DNA of 64,000 nt, from contig NC_091171.1 in the NCBI RefSeq assembly GCF_040958095.1, positions 49,213,890-49,277,889 of the forward strand, in the 5' to 3' direction. The notes under the pieces were generated by a model. The model had not been told where the DNA came from, did not search any database, and worked only from the letters and a program-made list of their open reading frames with translations. The stretch comes from Procambarus clarkii (Eukaryota > Arthropoda > Malacostraca > Decapoda > Cambaridae). The position numbers and the translations under genes were made by a program. Shown here one piece after another: positions 11,336-21,938 of the stretch; within the stretch, counting starts at the first letter, position 1, and every line of letters starts with the position of its first letter.

Positions 11336-13640
11336 CCAGTAGCAGGAGGATCCTACAGGCAACAGCAGCAGGAAGGCTCCTACAGGCAACAGCAGCAGGA
11401 AGGGTCCTACTGGCAACAGCAGCGGAAGGGTCCTACAGGCAACAGCAGCAGGAAGGGTCCTACAGGCAACAACAGCAGGAAGAGTCCTACAGGCAACAGC
11501 AGCAGAAAGGGTCCTACAGGCAACAGCAGCGGAAGGGTCCTACAGGCAACAGCAGCAGGAGGATCCTACAGGCAACAGCAGCAGGATAATCCTACGGGCA
11601 ACAGCAGCAAGAGGATCTTACAGGCAACAGCCGCGGAAGGTGTCCTACAGGCAACAGCAGCGGAAGAGCCATACAGGCAACAGCAGCAAGAGGATCTTAC
11701 AGGCAACAGCCGCGGATGGTGTCCTACAGGCAACAGCAGCGGAAGAGTCATACAGGCAACAGCAGCAAGAGGATCCTACGGGCAACAGCAGTATCAGGAG
11801 GATCCTACAGGCAACAGCAGCGGAAGGGTCCTACAGGCAACAGCAGCGGAAGGGTCCTACAGGAAACAGCAGTGGAAGGGTCCTACAGGCAACAGCAGCA
11901 GGAGGATCCTACGGGCAACAGCAGCAGGAGGTGTCCTACAGGCATCAGCCGCAGGAGGGTTTTTGCAGGCAACAGCAGCAGGAGGAGTCATTCTGGCAAC
12001 AGCAGCAGGAGGAGTCATTCTGGCAACAGCAGCAGGAGGGGTTCTACAGGCAAGAGCCGCAGGAGGGGTTTTGCAGGCAACAGCAGCAGGAGGGTTTTTG
12101 CAGGCAACAGCAGCAGGAGGGGTCCTACAGGCAACAGCCGCAGGAGGGTTTTTGCAGGCAACAGCAGCAGGAGGGGTCCTACAGGCAACAGCCGCAGGAG
12201 GGTTTTTGCAGGTAACAGCAGCAGGAAGGGTCCTACAGGCAACAGCAGCAGGAGGGGTCCTACAGGCAACAGCAGCAGGAGGGGTCCTACAAGCAACAGC
12301 AGGAGGAGGAGGGCTCCTACAGGCAACAACAGCAGCAGCAGGAGGGATCCTACAGGCAACAGCAGCAGGAGGGGTCCTACAGGCAACTGCAGCAGCAGGA
12401 GGGATCCTACAGGCAGCAGCAGCAGCAGGAGGGGTCCTACAGGCAACAACAGCAGCAGCAGGAGGGATCCTACAGGCAACAGCAGCAGGAGGGATCCTAC
12501 AGACAACAGCAGCAGCAGCAGGAGGGGTCCTACAGGCAACAACAGCAGCAGCAGGAGGAATCCTACAGGCAACTGCAGCAGCAGGAGGGGTCCTACAGGC
12601 AACAACAGCAGCAGGAGGGGTCCTACAGGCAACAACAGCAGCAGCAGGAAGGGTCCTACAGGCAACAACAGCAGCAGGAGGGGTCCTACAGGCAACAACA
12701 GCAGCAGCAGGAGGGTCCTACAGGCAACAACAGCAGCAGCAGGAGGGGTCCTACAGGCAACAGCAGCAGCAGGAGGGGTCCTACAGGCAACAACAGCAGC
12801 AGCAGGAGGGGTCCTACAGGCAACAACAGCAGCAGCAGGAAGGGTCCTACAGGCAACAACAACAGCAGCAGGAGGGGTCCTACAGGCAACAGCAGCAGCA
12901 GGAGGGGTCCTACAGGCAACAACAGCAGCAGCAGGAGGGGTCCTACAGGCAACAGCAGCAGCAGCAGCAGGAAGGGTCCTACAGGCAACAAGAGCAGCAG
13001 CAGGAGGGGTCCTATAGGCAACAGCAGCAGCAGCAGGAGGGATCCTACAGGCAACAGCCGCAGCAGGAGGGGTCCTACAGGCAACAACAGCAGCAGCAGG
13101 AAGGGTCCTACAGGCAACAACAGCAGCAGCAGGAGGGGTCCTACAGGCAACAACAGCAGGAGGGGTCCTACAGGCAACAACCGCAGCAGGAGGGGTCCTA
13201 CAGGCAACAACAGCAGCAGCAGGAGGGGTCCTACAGGCAACAACAGCAGGAGGGGTCCTACAGGCAACAACTGCAGCAGCAGGAGGGGTTCTACAGGCAA
13301 CAACAGCAGCAGCAGGAGGGGTTCTACAGGCAACAACAGCAGCAGCAGGAGGGGTCCTACAGGCAACAGCAGCAGCAGGAGGGGTCCTACAGGCAACAAC
13401 TGCAGCAGCAGGAGGGGTCCTACAGGCAACAATAGCAGCAGCAGGAGGGGTCCTACAGGCAACAGCAGCAGCAGGAGGGGTCCTACAGGCAACAGCAGCA
13501 GCAGGAGGGGTCCTACAGGCAACAGCAGCAGCAGGAGGGGTCCTACAGGCAACAGCAGCAGAAGTCCTGCAGGCAACAGCAGCAGCAGGAGGGGTCCTAC
13601 AGGCAACAGCAGCAGCTGGACGGTTCTTCAGGCCAAAGCT
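11336..13640. repeat. CAG-rich 24-33 bp satellite derived from the preceding array
   Basis: Units read TCCTACAGGCAACAGCAGCA followed by GGAGGGG, with extra CAG or CAA triplets giving 27-, 30- and 33-bp forms. The skeleton matches the 21-bp unit upstream (TCCTAYAGRCAWCAGCAG). Early copies are shorter and carry CGGAAGG, and later ones carry more CAG. One frame reads GSYRQQQQQQE, another GPTGNNSSSRR, and the opposite strand LLLLLLPVGP. Confidence 0.93.
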
Positions 13641-13687
13641 GAGTGGGAGAGTTTGTTTTTCGGTGACTAAATGAAAAATCTAAATGT

Positions 13688-13830
13688 AAAACATGCAGTA
13701 GCAGCAGGAAGGGGCGCTGCAGGCGGCAGCAGAAGGGGCGCTGCCGGCAGCAGTTGAAGGAGCGCTGCCTGCCGCAGCAGAAGGGGTGATGCAGGGAGCA
13801 GCAGAAGGTGCGCTGCAGGCAGCATCAGCA
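13688..13830. repeat. degenerate GCAGCAGAAGGGGCGCTGC repeat
   Basis: About six imperfect copies of about 23 bp share the CAGCAG core and the GGGGC block with the larger array just upstream. They may be its most diverged edge. Confidence 0.7.
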
Positions 13831-14885
13831 TCAGGAGCAAGGGCGGCGAGTGGTGTAGAAGGGCCCGGGGATGCTGAAGAAGGCTGGGCTGGCGGAGGGT
13901 GTGGCCTGCCGAGGGAGGAGCAGCAGCCGCCACACTGGTCGCCGGCGGGAGGGAGTGGCCAGGCGGTGAAGGGTTTACCGGAGAGATGTATCGCTTCCCA
14001 CGTCTTATAGGGCAGCCCTCGGCCCGCTGGAGGAGGGGGCGTGGTCACCTCCGGTGTGGGTGCAGGTGAGACGCAGGGGGGAGGGGAGCCTGGTCCACTG
14101 TGAGAAAAATATGGGCGTGCTGGCCGGTGGGGGGGGCGTGGCCAGGGGTCCCAGGGGGAGTGCCGGGTGTAAATTGGAGTGTAGTGGGCGGGGCATGGTG
14201 ATGAGTGGGGCGGGGCTGTGCCTGACGGGGGCGGGGCGACTGCGCGGGAAGAGTGCGCGAATCCACCCGGCGTGAGCTCTTCAGTGTCCTCCAGGCACCT
14301 GGCGTGATAGTACGTACATTTACGCTCTCCCGCTAAATCTTCTCCCATTCAGGATTCCTCCAAACGCCTCCTGCCTCAATAAGGATCAACCCGCCCTCGC
14401 AAGATACTCAGCACAGGACACCACCTTGGCGACAGGCGACGCTGGCACCTGCACTAGAGTCCTTCAAAAGTCCTGTTGGCGTCTAGAGGTGTCCTGACGA
14501 GAAGCGGGTGTGCATGGCGTAGAGGCCCGACAGGGAGCTGAAGCCGAGTGACCTCCACCTCCGTGGAGTGACCACTACACCGGGGGAAGTTCCACTCCTG
14601 AGAGGGAGTGACCAGAAGGAGTGACCTCACTGGAGGGAGTTACCTCTGAGCCTCATAGTGACCTCAAAATAAATTCCACATCTTTCCTGTCCTTCCGTTG
14701 TCACAGCTCGGCGAGAGGTCGCTCTCACTATTGTCCTCGGGAGAAGAGATATCAGAAGTGAGAGGTGTAGGGAGGGAGAGGGACGAGAAGGAAGGGAGAG
14801 CGGGTGAGAGGCGGCCGGCGTGGTGTAGCGGGGATCTCAACTCTGCGACGGGCGAGGCGCGCTACCTGCCTCAGGTGAGCCAGGT
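13831..14885. other. GC-rich unique region
   Basis: CpG-rich sequence without tandem structure. It contains the GC-box cluster listed separately. Frames of up to 222 codons on the minus strand start inside the CAG-type repeat and show no domain. CAGGTGAGC at about 14872-14880 resembles a splice donor, but no exon can be defined. Confidence 0.4.
14035..14250. promoter_or_regulatory. candidate GC-box cluster
   Basis: GGGGGCGTGG lies at 14035-14044. GGGCGGGG lies at 14186-14193, GGGGCGGGG at 14207-14215 and GGGGGCGGGGC at 14227-14237. They are followed by GCGCGGGAA at 14242-14250, an E2F-like site read on the minus strand. The GC boxes match Sp/KLF consensus. There is no clear TATA box or initiator and no confirmed gene nearby, so promoter function is a weak inference. 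Confidence 0.28.
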
Positions 14886-15125
14886 GCCCTAGGCCGCCCA
14901 CCTCTGGTGCCCCAGGCCGCCCACCTCTGGTGCCCCAGGCCGCCCACCTCTATTGCCCCAGGCCGCCCACCTCTGGTGCCCCAGGCCGCCCACCTCTGGT
15001 GCCCCAGGCCGCCCACCTCTGGTGCCCCAGGCCGCCCACTCCAAGGTGCCCCAGGCCGCCCACTCCAAGGTGCCTCAGGCCGCCCACCTCTGGTGCCCCA
15101 GGCCGCCCACTCCAAGGTGCCCCAT
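14886..15125. repeat. 23-bp minisatellite, about 10 copies
   Basis: The unit is CCCAGGCCGCCCACCTCTGG plus TGC. Three copies near the 3' side carry ACTCCAAGG instead of ACCTCTGG. Confidence 0.94.
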
Positions 15126-15640
15126 ACCAAGCTCACCATCCCTGCACCACTGGGCTGCTCATCATGACAATTCTGGTCTATATACCTGACCGCTCACTAT
15201 ATAAAGGTCTCTCAGTAAGGCATGAAAATATAATTTATTTTGTTATCCTCTTAATGGGTCGTCGTTCTTCTGTTCTTGTGTCATAAGTTCTAGTGAAGAC
15301 AGTGGCGCCGCCTGCCTCCCCCACGCCGCGGCTCCTCCCTCACACATTACAACAGTCTCCAGCTACAAGAACAATAAGAGAGAAATAAGAGAATAAGAGA
15401 GAGAAAAACTATAAACATATTAAAATAACTAAGCTAGCTAGCATTTAAATATATACATATACATATAAATCCTCCCCTCCCTCCCCCCAAAAAAATAAAC
15501 CAAGGAGGCAAAAAGTATACCATACAAACATATATAAATATATTTCCACAGTTGATATACATAGGAGTATAAGAGGAGGAGGAGAGGCGTGGGTGAGAGT
15601 AGTCTCGACAGACAGACAGACACAGACACACACACGCGCC
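15126..15640. other. unique AT-rich spacer
   Basis: Includes TATATAAA at 15198 and a purine-rich AATAAGAGAGA stretch. An overlapping set of short minus-strand frames at 15434-15695 has no recognisable domain. I see no gene. Confidence 0.45.
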
Positions 15641-15778
15641 GACAGCACCATCTAGGGGCGCCGACAGCACCATCTAGGGGCGCCGACAGCACCATCTAGG
15701 GGCGCCGACAGCACCATCTAGGGGCGCCGACAGCACCATCTAGGGGCGCCGACAGCACCATCTAGGGGCGCCGACACC
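15641..15778. repeat. 22-bp minisatellite, 6 copies
   Basis: The unit is CGACAGCACCATCTAGGGGC plus GC. GCACCATCTAGGGG starts at 15645, 15667, 15689, 15711, 15733 and 15755, all identical. The motif is close to, but one base off, a CTCF core. Confidence 0.95.
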
Positions 15779-16339
15779 ACGGTTTAAAGGGTTAATGAAA
15801 ATACCATCAAACACTTAATCCGTGAGAGCCACGAGGCTTCCAAAAAAGAGATTCCATTAATCCAGTGTTTGTGCGGCCGGCCGCGGTAAGCTGATTTCTC
15901 CCTCCCCCCCCCTCAAAAAAATCTCTTCTACATTTAGAGTTTGACAATAAATGAAAAAAAATAAAATACAATGATTTGATTTATTTTTCGGATTAAGAAG
16001 TGACCTGATAACTGTGCGGACCTGAGGGGGTCAGACCTGCTGACCTGATCTTCAGAGATACTTGACCTGATCTTCTGATCTTCAGAGATACTTGACCTGA
16101 TCTTCAGAGATACTCCACGACTGTCCTCTGTCTCGGTCCTCTACTGTGACCTCTGCTCACTGCTACTTCCAGAACCAACAAGGTAAGTCTTGGTATGAGC
16201 AGTGTCTGGGGCCCTGGTGACAGTGCCGACGGTGACAGTACAGTGAGTGTAGTCAGTCTGGCGGTGACAGGCGCATCAGTTCGTCTCCAGCTTATCACTC
16301 AACAATCTACCTATCAGTGATAACCCTTGATATTCCATT
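15779..16339. other. unique spacer with a short local repeat
   Basis: Three imperfect copies of TGACCTGATCTTCAGAGATA lie at about 16043-16116. The rest is unique. A frame at 16104-16298 on the minus strand has no domain. Confidence 0.45.
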
Positions 16340-16600
16340 ACCCCCCCCATCTACTAGCGTCGATAAGCCTATACACCGTCCACTAACGTCATTAAGCCTC
16401 CCATTCCACTAGCGTTAATAAACCTTCCCCCTTCCATTACTGTCACTACGCCTACCCCCTTCCACTAGCGTTACTAAACCTTACCCCTTCCATTAGTGTC
16501 ACTACGCCTACCCCCTTCCACTAGCATTACTAAACCTTACCCCTTCCATTAGTGTCACTACGCCTACCCCCTTCCACTAGCGTTCATAAGCCTACCCCCT
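16340..16600. repeat. 56-bp repeat, about 4 copies
   Basis: ACTACGCCTACCCCCTTCCA recurs at 16445, 16501 and 16557. Each unit is a pair of half-units (CTAGCGTTACTAAACC and TTAGTGTCACTACGCC), and degenerate half-units extend upstream to about 16340. Confidence 0.85.
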
Positions 16601-16934
16601 ACACTACCCCTTCTATAAGGATCCGTTACCACCCCCCATTGACAGTTAAGCTGTCCCCTTCTACTGACATATTAACTATTTTATTCATTATTTAATGCTG
16701 GCCTTTTCAAGTGCCTCTTCTAATGGTAATTGACATGAAAGTTACATAAAGTTCTTATTCCGCTACCCATTACTGCCCCTTTGACGCCCTTTGCCACTGC
16801 CCCCCATTTCATGCCCCCTTCTATTAACCCTTAATGCTATACCTTCTACTTTCCTCTCGCCTGTTTTTGCAATTTTCCTTTTCTCCCGATTCCATCCCCC
16901 CCATTGCTTCACACTACCTGATTTATGACCCATG
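16601..16934. other. unique pyrimidine-rich spacer
   Basis: C- and T-rich sequence with degenerate CCCCTTCTA pieces. Nothing gene-like is visible. Confidence 0.4.
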
Positions 16935-17050
16935 AGAGCAACGGTGTCTCTAACCTAGAGGCAACGGTGTCTCTAACCTAGAGGCAACGGTGTCTCTAAC
17001 CTAGAGGCAATGGTGCCTCTAATCTAGAGGCAACGGTGTCTCTACCCAGT
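16935..17050. repeat. 23-bp minisatellite, 5 copies
   Basis: The unit is GAGGCAACGGTGTCTCTAAC plus CTA, starting near 16938 and 16961 and onwards. Confidence 0.9.
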
Positions 17051-17112
17051 ACCCGTCATCGTGTGAGGATAACGGGCACTTCTTGGCACTTCTCCCGTTA
17101 CTGCAAACGCCA

Positions 17113-17377
17113 AGGGAGCCGGTCGGCCGAGCGGACAGCACGCTGGACTTGTGATCCTGTGGTCCCGGGTTCCATCCCGGGCGCCGGCGAGAAACAATGG
17201 GCAGAGTTTCTTTCACCCTATGCCCCTGTTACCTAGCTGTAAAATAGGTACCTGGGTGTTAGTGCAGCTGTCACGAGCTGCTTCCTGGGGGGGGGGGGGG
17301 GGAGGCCTGGTCGAGGACCGGGCCGCGGGGACACTAAAAAAGCCCCGAAATCATCTCAAGATAACTTCAAGATAACC
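17113..17377 (+). mobile_element. tRNA-derived SINE, full-length copy 1
   Basis: The head folds like a tRNA, with an A-box-like GGTCGGCCGAGCGG and a B-box-like GGGTTCCATCCCG within about 75 bases, the internal promoter of RNA polymerase III. The body runs AATGGGCAGAG, CCTGTTACCTAGCTGTAAAA, GGTACCTGGGTGTTAG, a G-run of about 18, then GGTCGAGGACCGGGCCGCGG. It ends in a tail of ATCTCAAGATAACTTCAAGA type. It has the same layout as the copy at 48678. It needs LINE enzymes for movement. It is not a functional tRNA gene. Confidence 0.85.
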
Positions 17378-17960
17378 AGTAATACTTACAGCTAGTACCC
17401 ACTCTACTCTTCCTGGCGTCTATCCCCCCACCTTCACTACCCCCTTTCCCACTACTCGTTGCTATAACCCGTTCCACAGTCTTTTGCACTTCGCCTTTCC
17501 ATTCCAGCGTTGAGTACCTCCTATAGATCCCAGTGCTTGACTTTCAGATCAAGCCGCACCAATCTCATTCAATCCCCTTGCTACAGCCCCATTGATTAAC
17601 CCCCCCCCCTTTCCTTTTCCCTTTCCACTATCCATAGCCCTCTCCTTGTCCACCGACCCTTTGGCGAGCCTTCTCTATCCTCGTGGCACCACTCCTCCAA
17701 TTGAGGAAAGCCTCTGCTCATCTTCAAGAGTCATTCTGAAACGTCTTGGTTCATAGTTTGTGAATCAGGTATTATATGTTTCCGCCTCCTACGGGGGGTA
17801 GAGGGTCGTGATGGTGGGAGAGGTCACTGTAACCGAGTGGTAGAGGTGAGTGTACAGTGCCTCCACAGTCACCGGCAGTGTCAACAATTACTGTACTCAC
17901 AGTGCCATCACCTTCACTGTGGGTCTACATAAGGCCAAGACTTACCATTAAAATGTTTCT
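17378..17960. other. unique spacer
   Basis: Pyrimidine-rich sequence of CCCCCCATTCCACT type, then unremarkable sequence. No open frame of note. Confidence 0.4.
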
Positions 17961-18812
17961 TTAGCGACTGTCTACCAGTGATAGAGTACAGTCACTGCCG
18001 TCAGTGACTGTCTACCAGTGCCAGAGTACAGTCACTGCCTTCAGCGACTGTCTACCAGTGCCAGAGTACAGTCACTGCCTTCAGCGACTGTCTACCAGTG
18101 TCAGAGTACAGTCACTGCCTTCAGCGACTGTCTACCAGTGCCAGAGTACAGTCACTGCCTTCAGCGACTGTCTACCAGTGTCAGAGTACAGTCACTGCCT
18201 TCAGCGACTGTCCACAAGTGCCAGAGTACAGTCACTGCCTTCAGCGACTGTCTACCAGTGCCAGAGTACAGTTACTGCCTTCAGCGACTGTCCACCAGTG
18301 CCAGAGTACAGTCACTGCCTTCAGCGACTGTCTACCAGTGCCAGAGTACAGTTACTGCCTTCAGCGACTGTCCACCAGTGCCAGAGTACAGTCACTGCCT
18401 TCAGCGACTGTCTACCAGTGCCAGAGTACAGTCACTGCCTTCAGCGACTGTCTACCAGTGCCAGAGTACAGTTACTGCCTTCAGCGACTGTCCACCAGTG
18501 CCAGAGTACAGTCACTGCCTTCAGCGACTGTCTACCAGTGCCAGAGTACAGTCACTGCCTTCAGCGACTGTCTACCAGTGCCAGAGTACAGTCACTGCCT
18601 TCAGCGACTGTCTACCAGTGCCAGAGTACAGTCACTGCCTTCAGCGACTGTCTACCAGTGCCAGAGTACAGTCACTGCCTTCAGCGACTGTCTACCAGTG
18701 CCAGAGTACAGTCACTGCCTTCAGCGACTGTCCACCAGTGCCAGAGTACAGTCACTGCCGTCAGCGACTGTCTACCAGTGCCAGAGTACAGTCACTGCCG
18801 TCAGTGACTGTC
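17961..18812. repeat. 40-bp satellite, about 21 copies
   Basis: Each unit is made of TCAGCGACTGTCTACCAGTG and CCAGAGTACAGTCACTGCCT. Length is nearly invariant, with scattered C/T changes (TCTACC or TCCACC, CAGTCAC or CAGTTAC). GACTGT and ACAGTC within each unit are inverted copies, so a unit can fold on itself. Frames of about 300 codons are open in all three registers. Confidence 0.96.
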
Positions 18813-19165
18813 CCGCGCAGGTTAAAGCCTCCCTTTCGCGTCGTCGTCCCGTCCAAACACCTGTCTATCGAACCCCCCATCAGTCGGACTGCCTGTCGGT
18901 CCAACCGCCTGTCCGTCCGACTGTCTGGGCGTCCGTCGGAGTGCCTGTGCGGGTTAAGCGGTTAAGTCGCTGCTCCAGGTTTGGGCCGGCCAGGCTGTGA
19001 CGACCAAGCCACCGGCACTCCCCCCAGATGACAGCCTTCACCCTCACCTCACACACACATGACATTTACACCTGACTTAATTGTATCGCTCGTTAATTAA
19101 TGGAACCGATACAGAGGCAGTAGGAGCGAGAGAGACAGAGAGAGACAGAGAGAAATAGAGAGGAC
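18813..19165. other. unique spacer
   Basis: Contains degenerate CTGTCCGTCCGACTGTC pieces at 18880-18940 and a short GAGAGACAGA tract at 19128-19160. No gene seen. Confidence 0.4.
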
Positions 19166-19292
19166 TATGCGCACTAGAGGACTCATGAACAATGCGCACT
19201 AAAGGACACATGCACTAAGCGCACTAGAGGACACATGAACAATGCGCACTAGAGGACACATGCACTAAGCGCACTAGAGGACACATGAACTG
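19166..19292. repeat. 25-bp minisatellite, 5 copies
   Basis: GCGCACTAGAGGACACATGA recurs from 19169 every 25 bp. Alternate copies end AACAAT or CACTAA, so the true repeat may be a 50-bp dimer. Confidence 0.9.
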
Positions 19293-19728
19293 AGTGTACC
19301 CGTCCGTGGTCTCCGCCAGCGACCACTCCACACCTGCAGCTCATCCAGTTGGGGAGGAGGAGGAGGGGGGGAGGAAGGATGTTCTATTGCTAATTGGTAT
19401 AAGCCTTCAGGATTGCTCACTAATTGTATTTGCCTAATTGTCCATGCATGGCCGGACGCCAGCTCCCTAGCTCCACCTTTTCAGCGACCGTCCGACTGCT
19501 GCTGTGAAGGTTCTCGCCTCCAGGACCCAGAAGACCTCTGCAATATTTGCCAGCTTTGCATATGCAGTAATCAGTTGATACGTCAGGTCTATAGTCAGTC
19601 TTGATTTTTCCATTGTGGCTCTTGAAGCCTCCTTCACCCTAGTGCAGGAGGACGAAGGAGTCTCCACACAGCACCTAGGAGCCAGCTTCCACACGGCTGT
19701 GTGGCCTAGCTGTGTGGCCTAGCTGTGT
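19293..19728. other. unique spacer
   Basis: No tandem structure apart from two GTGTGGCCTAGCT copies near 19695-19725. Frames of 63 and 75 codons overlap on opposite strands and show no domain. Confidence 0.4.
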
Positions 19729-19794
19729 GCCTGGTCGACGACCGGGCCGCGGGGACACTAAGCCCCGGAAGCACCTCAAGGTAACCTCAAGGTA
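19729..19794 (+). mobile_element. SINE tail fragment
   Basis: CCTGGTCGACGACCGGGCCG followed by CGGGGACACTAAGCCCCGGA and CACCTCAAGGTAACCTCAAG matches the last quarter of the SINE at 17113. The tRNA-like head is absent. Confidence 0.75.
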
Positions 19795-20636
19795 GGCCTA
19801 GCTGTGTGGCCTAGCCAGGTCCGCAGGTGAAGCCCCCCTAGGCAGGCTCTATTATCTATACTAAACGGGGCGGGCCACAGTCCTCCTTGTAGTGCACCAC
19901 TTCCTACCCTCGCCAGTCATATCACATGTCTATGGCTCTTTATCTATGTCAATGGTCATATGTCTATGGCTCTTCACGGTGGGGGTCTCTTAAGTCTATT
20001 GTTTCAATGTCTGTAAATGTTGAGAATATTTTATATCACTTCATTTTTCATCGTGGAATCCATTTATTTGGTCATAGTTGCTTCCCAGTATATCCGGGGA
20101 CAGGACAGGAAACAACTTTATGTATTTTGAGGAAATATATTTGATGCCGTGACAGGTGAGGATTCCACACGAGGTGTAGCCTGATACTGGCCTCAGCTTA
20201 TACTCTACACTGAACCTGCCTCACCTTATACTCTACACTGGAGCTTATATAGCTTCCTGATGCCGGCTGAGCAAGGTAGTGAACACCGCTCTACGGCACA
20301 GTACTGTGTCTACGGCAGAGTGCTCAGGATGCTGGCGGCGGTACAGATGCTCAGTAACATCGGCAGGCCGCTCATGTTATTTAAGTATTATTCTAAGTTG
20401 TGGGTAGTGTATGTATGTATGAGTGTGCGTGTAAGCTATCAAGCCCCCTTACGTGACGTTGTACGCCATTGTGTGTTTTACTGTGTGCGTTACTGTGTGT
20501 GCGTGCGTCACTGTGCGTCACCATGTGTGTATTGGTTTACCATCGGGAGTTATTGCCACATGTTTTAAGGCATCATTCACGTTTATAACGTGTTGGTCCA
20601 CTCCTCAAAATGTACATAAATATATGCAGTTGAGTC
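19795..20636. other. unique spacer, no gene supported
   Basis: Mixed composition, with a GTGTGCGT-rich stretch at 20410-20530. A 102-codon frame at 20260-20568 contains no recognised motif. Confidence 0.4.
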
Positions 20637-20951
20637 ACATATAAACCTGGTCGTGGTCCGTCACATATAAACCTGGTCGTGGTCCGTCACATATAAACCT
20701 GGTCCTGGCCCGCCACATATAAACCTGATCGTGGTCCGTTACATATAAACCTGGTTGTGGACCGTCACATATAAACCCGGTCCTGGACCGTCACATATAA
20801 ACCTGGTCGTGGTCCGTCACATATAAACCTGGTCGAGGTCCGTCACATATAAACCTGGTCCTGGACCGTCACATATAAACCTGATCGTGGTCCGTCACAT
20901 ATAAACCTGGTTGTGGACCGTCACATATAAACCTGGTCGTGGACCGTCACA
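20637..20951. repeat. 26-bp minisatellite, 12 copies
   Basis: CACATATAAACCTGGTCGTG recurs from 20645 every 26 bp. Variants are GTCCTGG, GATCGTGG and GTTGTGG. Every copy contains TATAAA. Confidence 0.95.
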
Positions 20952-21280
20952 GCTTGAGGCATACTCTACTCCGTAAGAATTACTCACTTTCCTAAGATTT
21001 CCTCACTTTAAAAAGGTATTTGTTACTCCTTGAGATACTTAAATTTTAGGAGAATGTCACCTTCAAAAGGTGTCATTATTATCCCTGAAAGTGTGCGTCA
21101 CATTCAGCATGAATTTGGTGCATTTCGTAGTGAAGACTTTCATTGTGTTTTCAAAATTTCTAGCGACGTCTTGAAGCGACTGGCGTGTTCTGGAGACATC
21201 TATCGCCTTCGTGAGATTCTTCTCGTTTTAAGGTGTATCTATCGCATCTTGAAGCTATTTCCCGCTTTGTGGAAGTGGCT
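20952..21280. other. unique region with an unassigned 113-codon frame
   Basis: A plus-strand frame from 21030 runs into the following 40-bp repeat and ends at 21371. Its first 80 codons lie in non-repeat sequence but resemble no family I know. Pieces such as ATCTATCGCCTTCGTGAGAT look like diverged relatives of the next array, so coding is doubtful. Confidence 0.25.
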
Positions 21281-21512
21281 ATCGTATTGCGAAGGCATGG
21301 ATATCGTTCTGGAGGTCTCTGTTATGTTTAAAAGACGTAGATTACGTTCTGGAGGTCTCTGTTACGTTTAAAAGACGTAGATTACGTTCTGGAGGTCTCT
21401 GTTACGTTTAAAAGACGTAGATTACGTTCTGGAGGTCTCTGGTACGTTTAAAAGACGTAGATTACGTTCTGGAGGTCTCTGGTACGTTTAAAAGACGTAG
21501 ATTACGTTATGG
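21281..21512. repeat. 40-bp repeat, about 5 copies
   Basis: The unit combines GGAGGTCTCTGTTACGTTTA and AAAGACGTAGATTACGTTCT. The last three copies are nearly identical, and the first is diverged. Confidence 0.93.
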
Positions 21513-21635
21513 AGGTTCCAGTTGGAGTTTTAGTCATATTCTAATTATGTCTTATTTAAGGGTCTGCTGAGACTAAACGTGCTGTCCACAGAGTTGATCT
21601 GTTACCCTAACCCCAGGTGTTCTTCCTCCTGCTGG

Positions 21636-21938
21636 TGTTCTGTGGTCCTCGGTGTTCTGTGGTCCTCGGTGTTCTGTGGCCCTCGGGGTTCTGTGGTCCT
21701 CGGGGTTCTGTGGCCCTCGGGGTTCTGTGGTCCTCGGGGTTCTGTGGTCCTCGGGGTTCTGTGGTCCTCGGGGTTCTGTGGTCCTCGGGGTTCTGTGGCC
21801 CTCGGGGTTCTGTGGCCCTCGGGGTTCTGTGGTCCTCGGGGTTCTGTGGCCCTCGGGGTTCTGTGGTCCTCGGTGTTCTGTGGTCCTCGGGGTTCTGTGG
21901 CCCTCGGGGTTCTGTGGTCCTCGGTGTTCTGTGCACCA
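21636..21938. repeat. 17-bp minisatellite, about 18 copies
   Basis: The unit is TCTGTGGTCCTCGGGGT, with GGCCCTC and GGTGT variants. Short unique sequence (21513-21635) precedes it. Confidence 0.95.

Noticed and set aside
7430..13640. Regularly spaced repeats considered as CRISPR
   Set aside because: There are no unique spacers between the units; adjacent copies abut directly.
13680..14348. 222-codon proline-rich minus-strand frame
   Set aside because: Part of it reads the CAGCAG repeat. The rest overlaps four other frames and shows no domain.
15195..15216. Core promoter with TATATAAA and TCAGT initiator
   Set aside because: The spacing is about 16 bases, half the normal TATA-to-start distance, in AT-rich sequence.
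17113..17190. tRNA gene
   Set aside because: The A- and B-boxes are present, but the sequence continues into a SINE body and a second copy exists at 48678 with a different anticodon region, so these are SINE heads.
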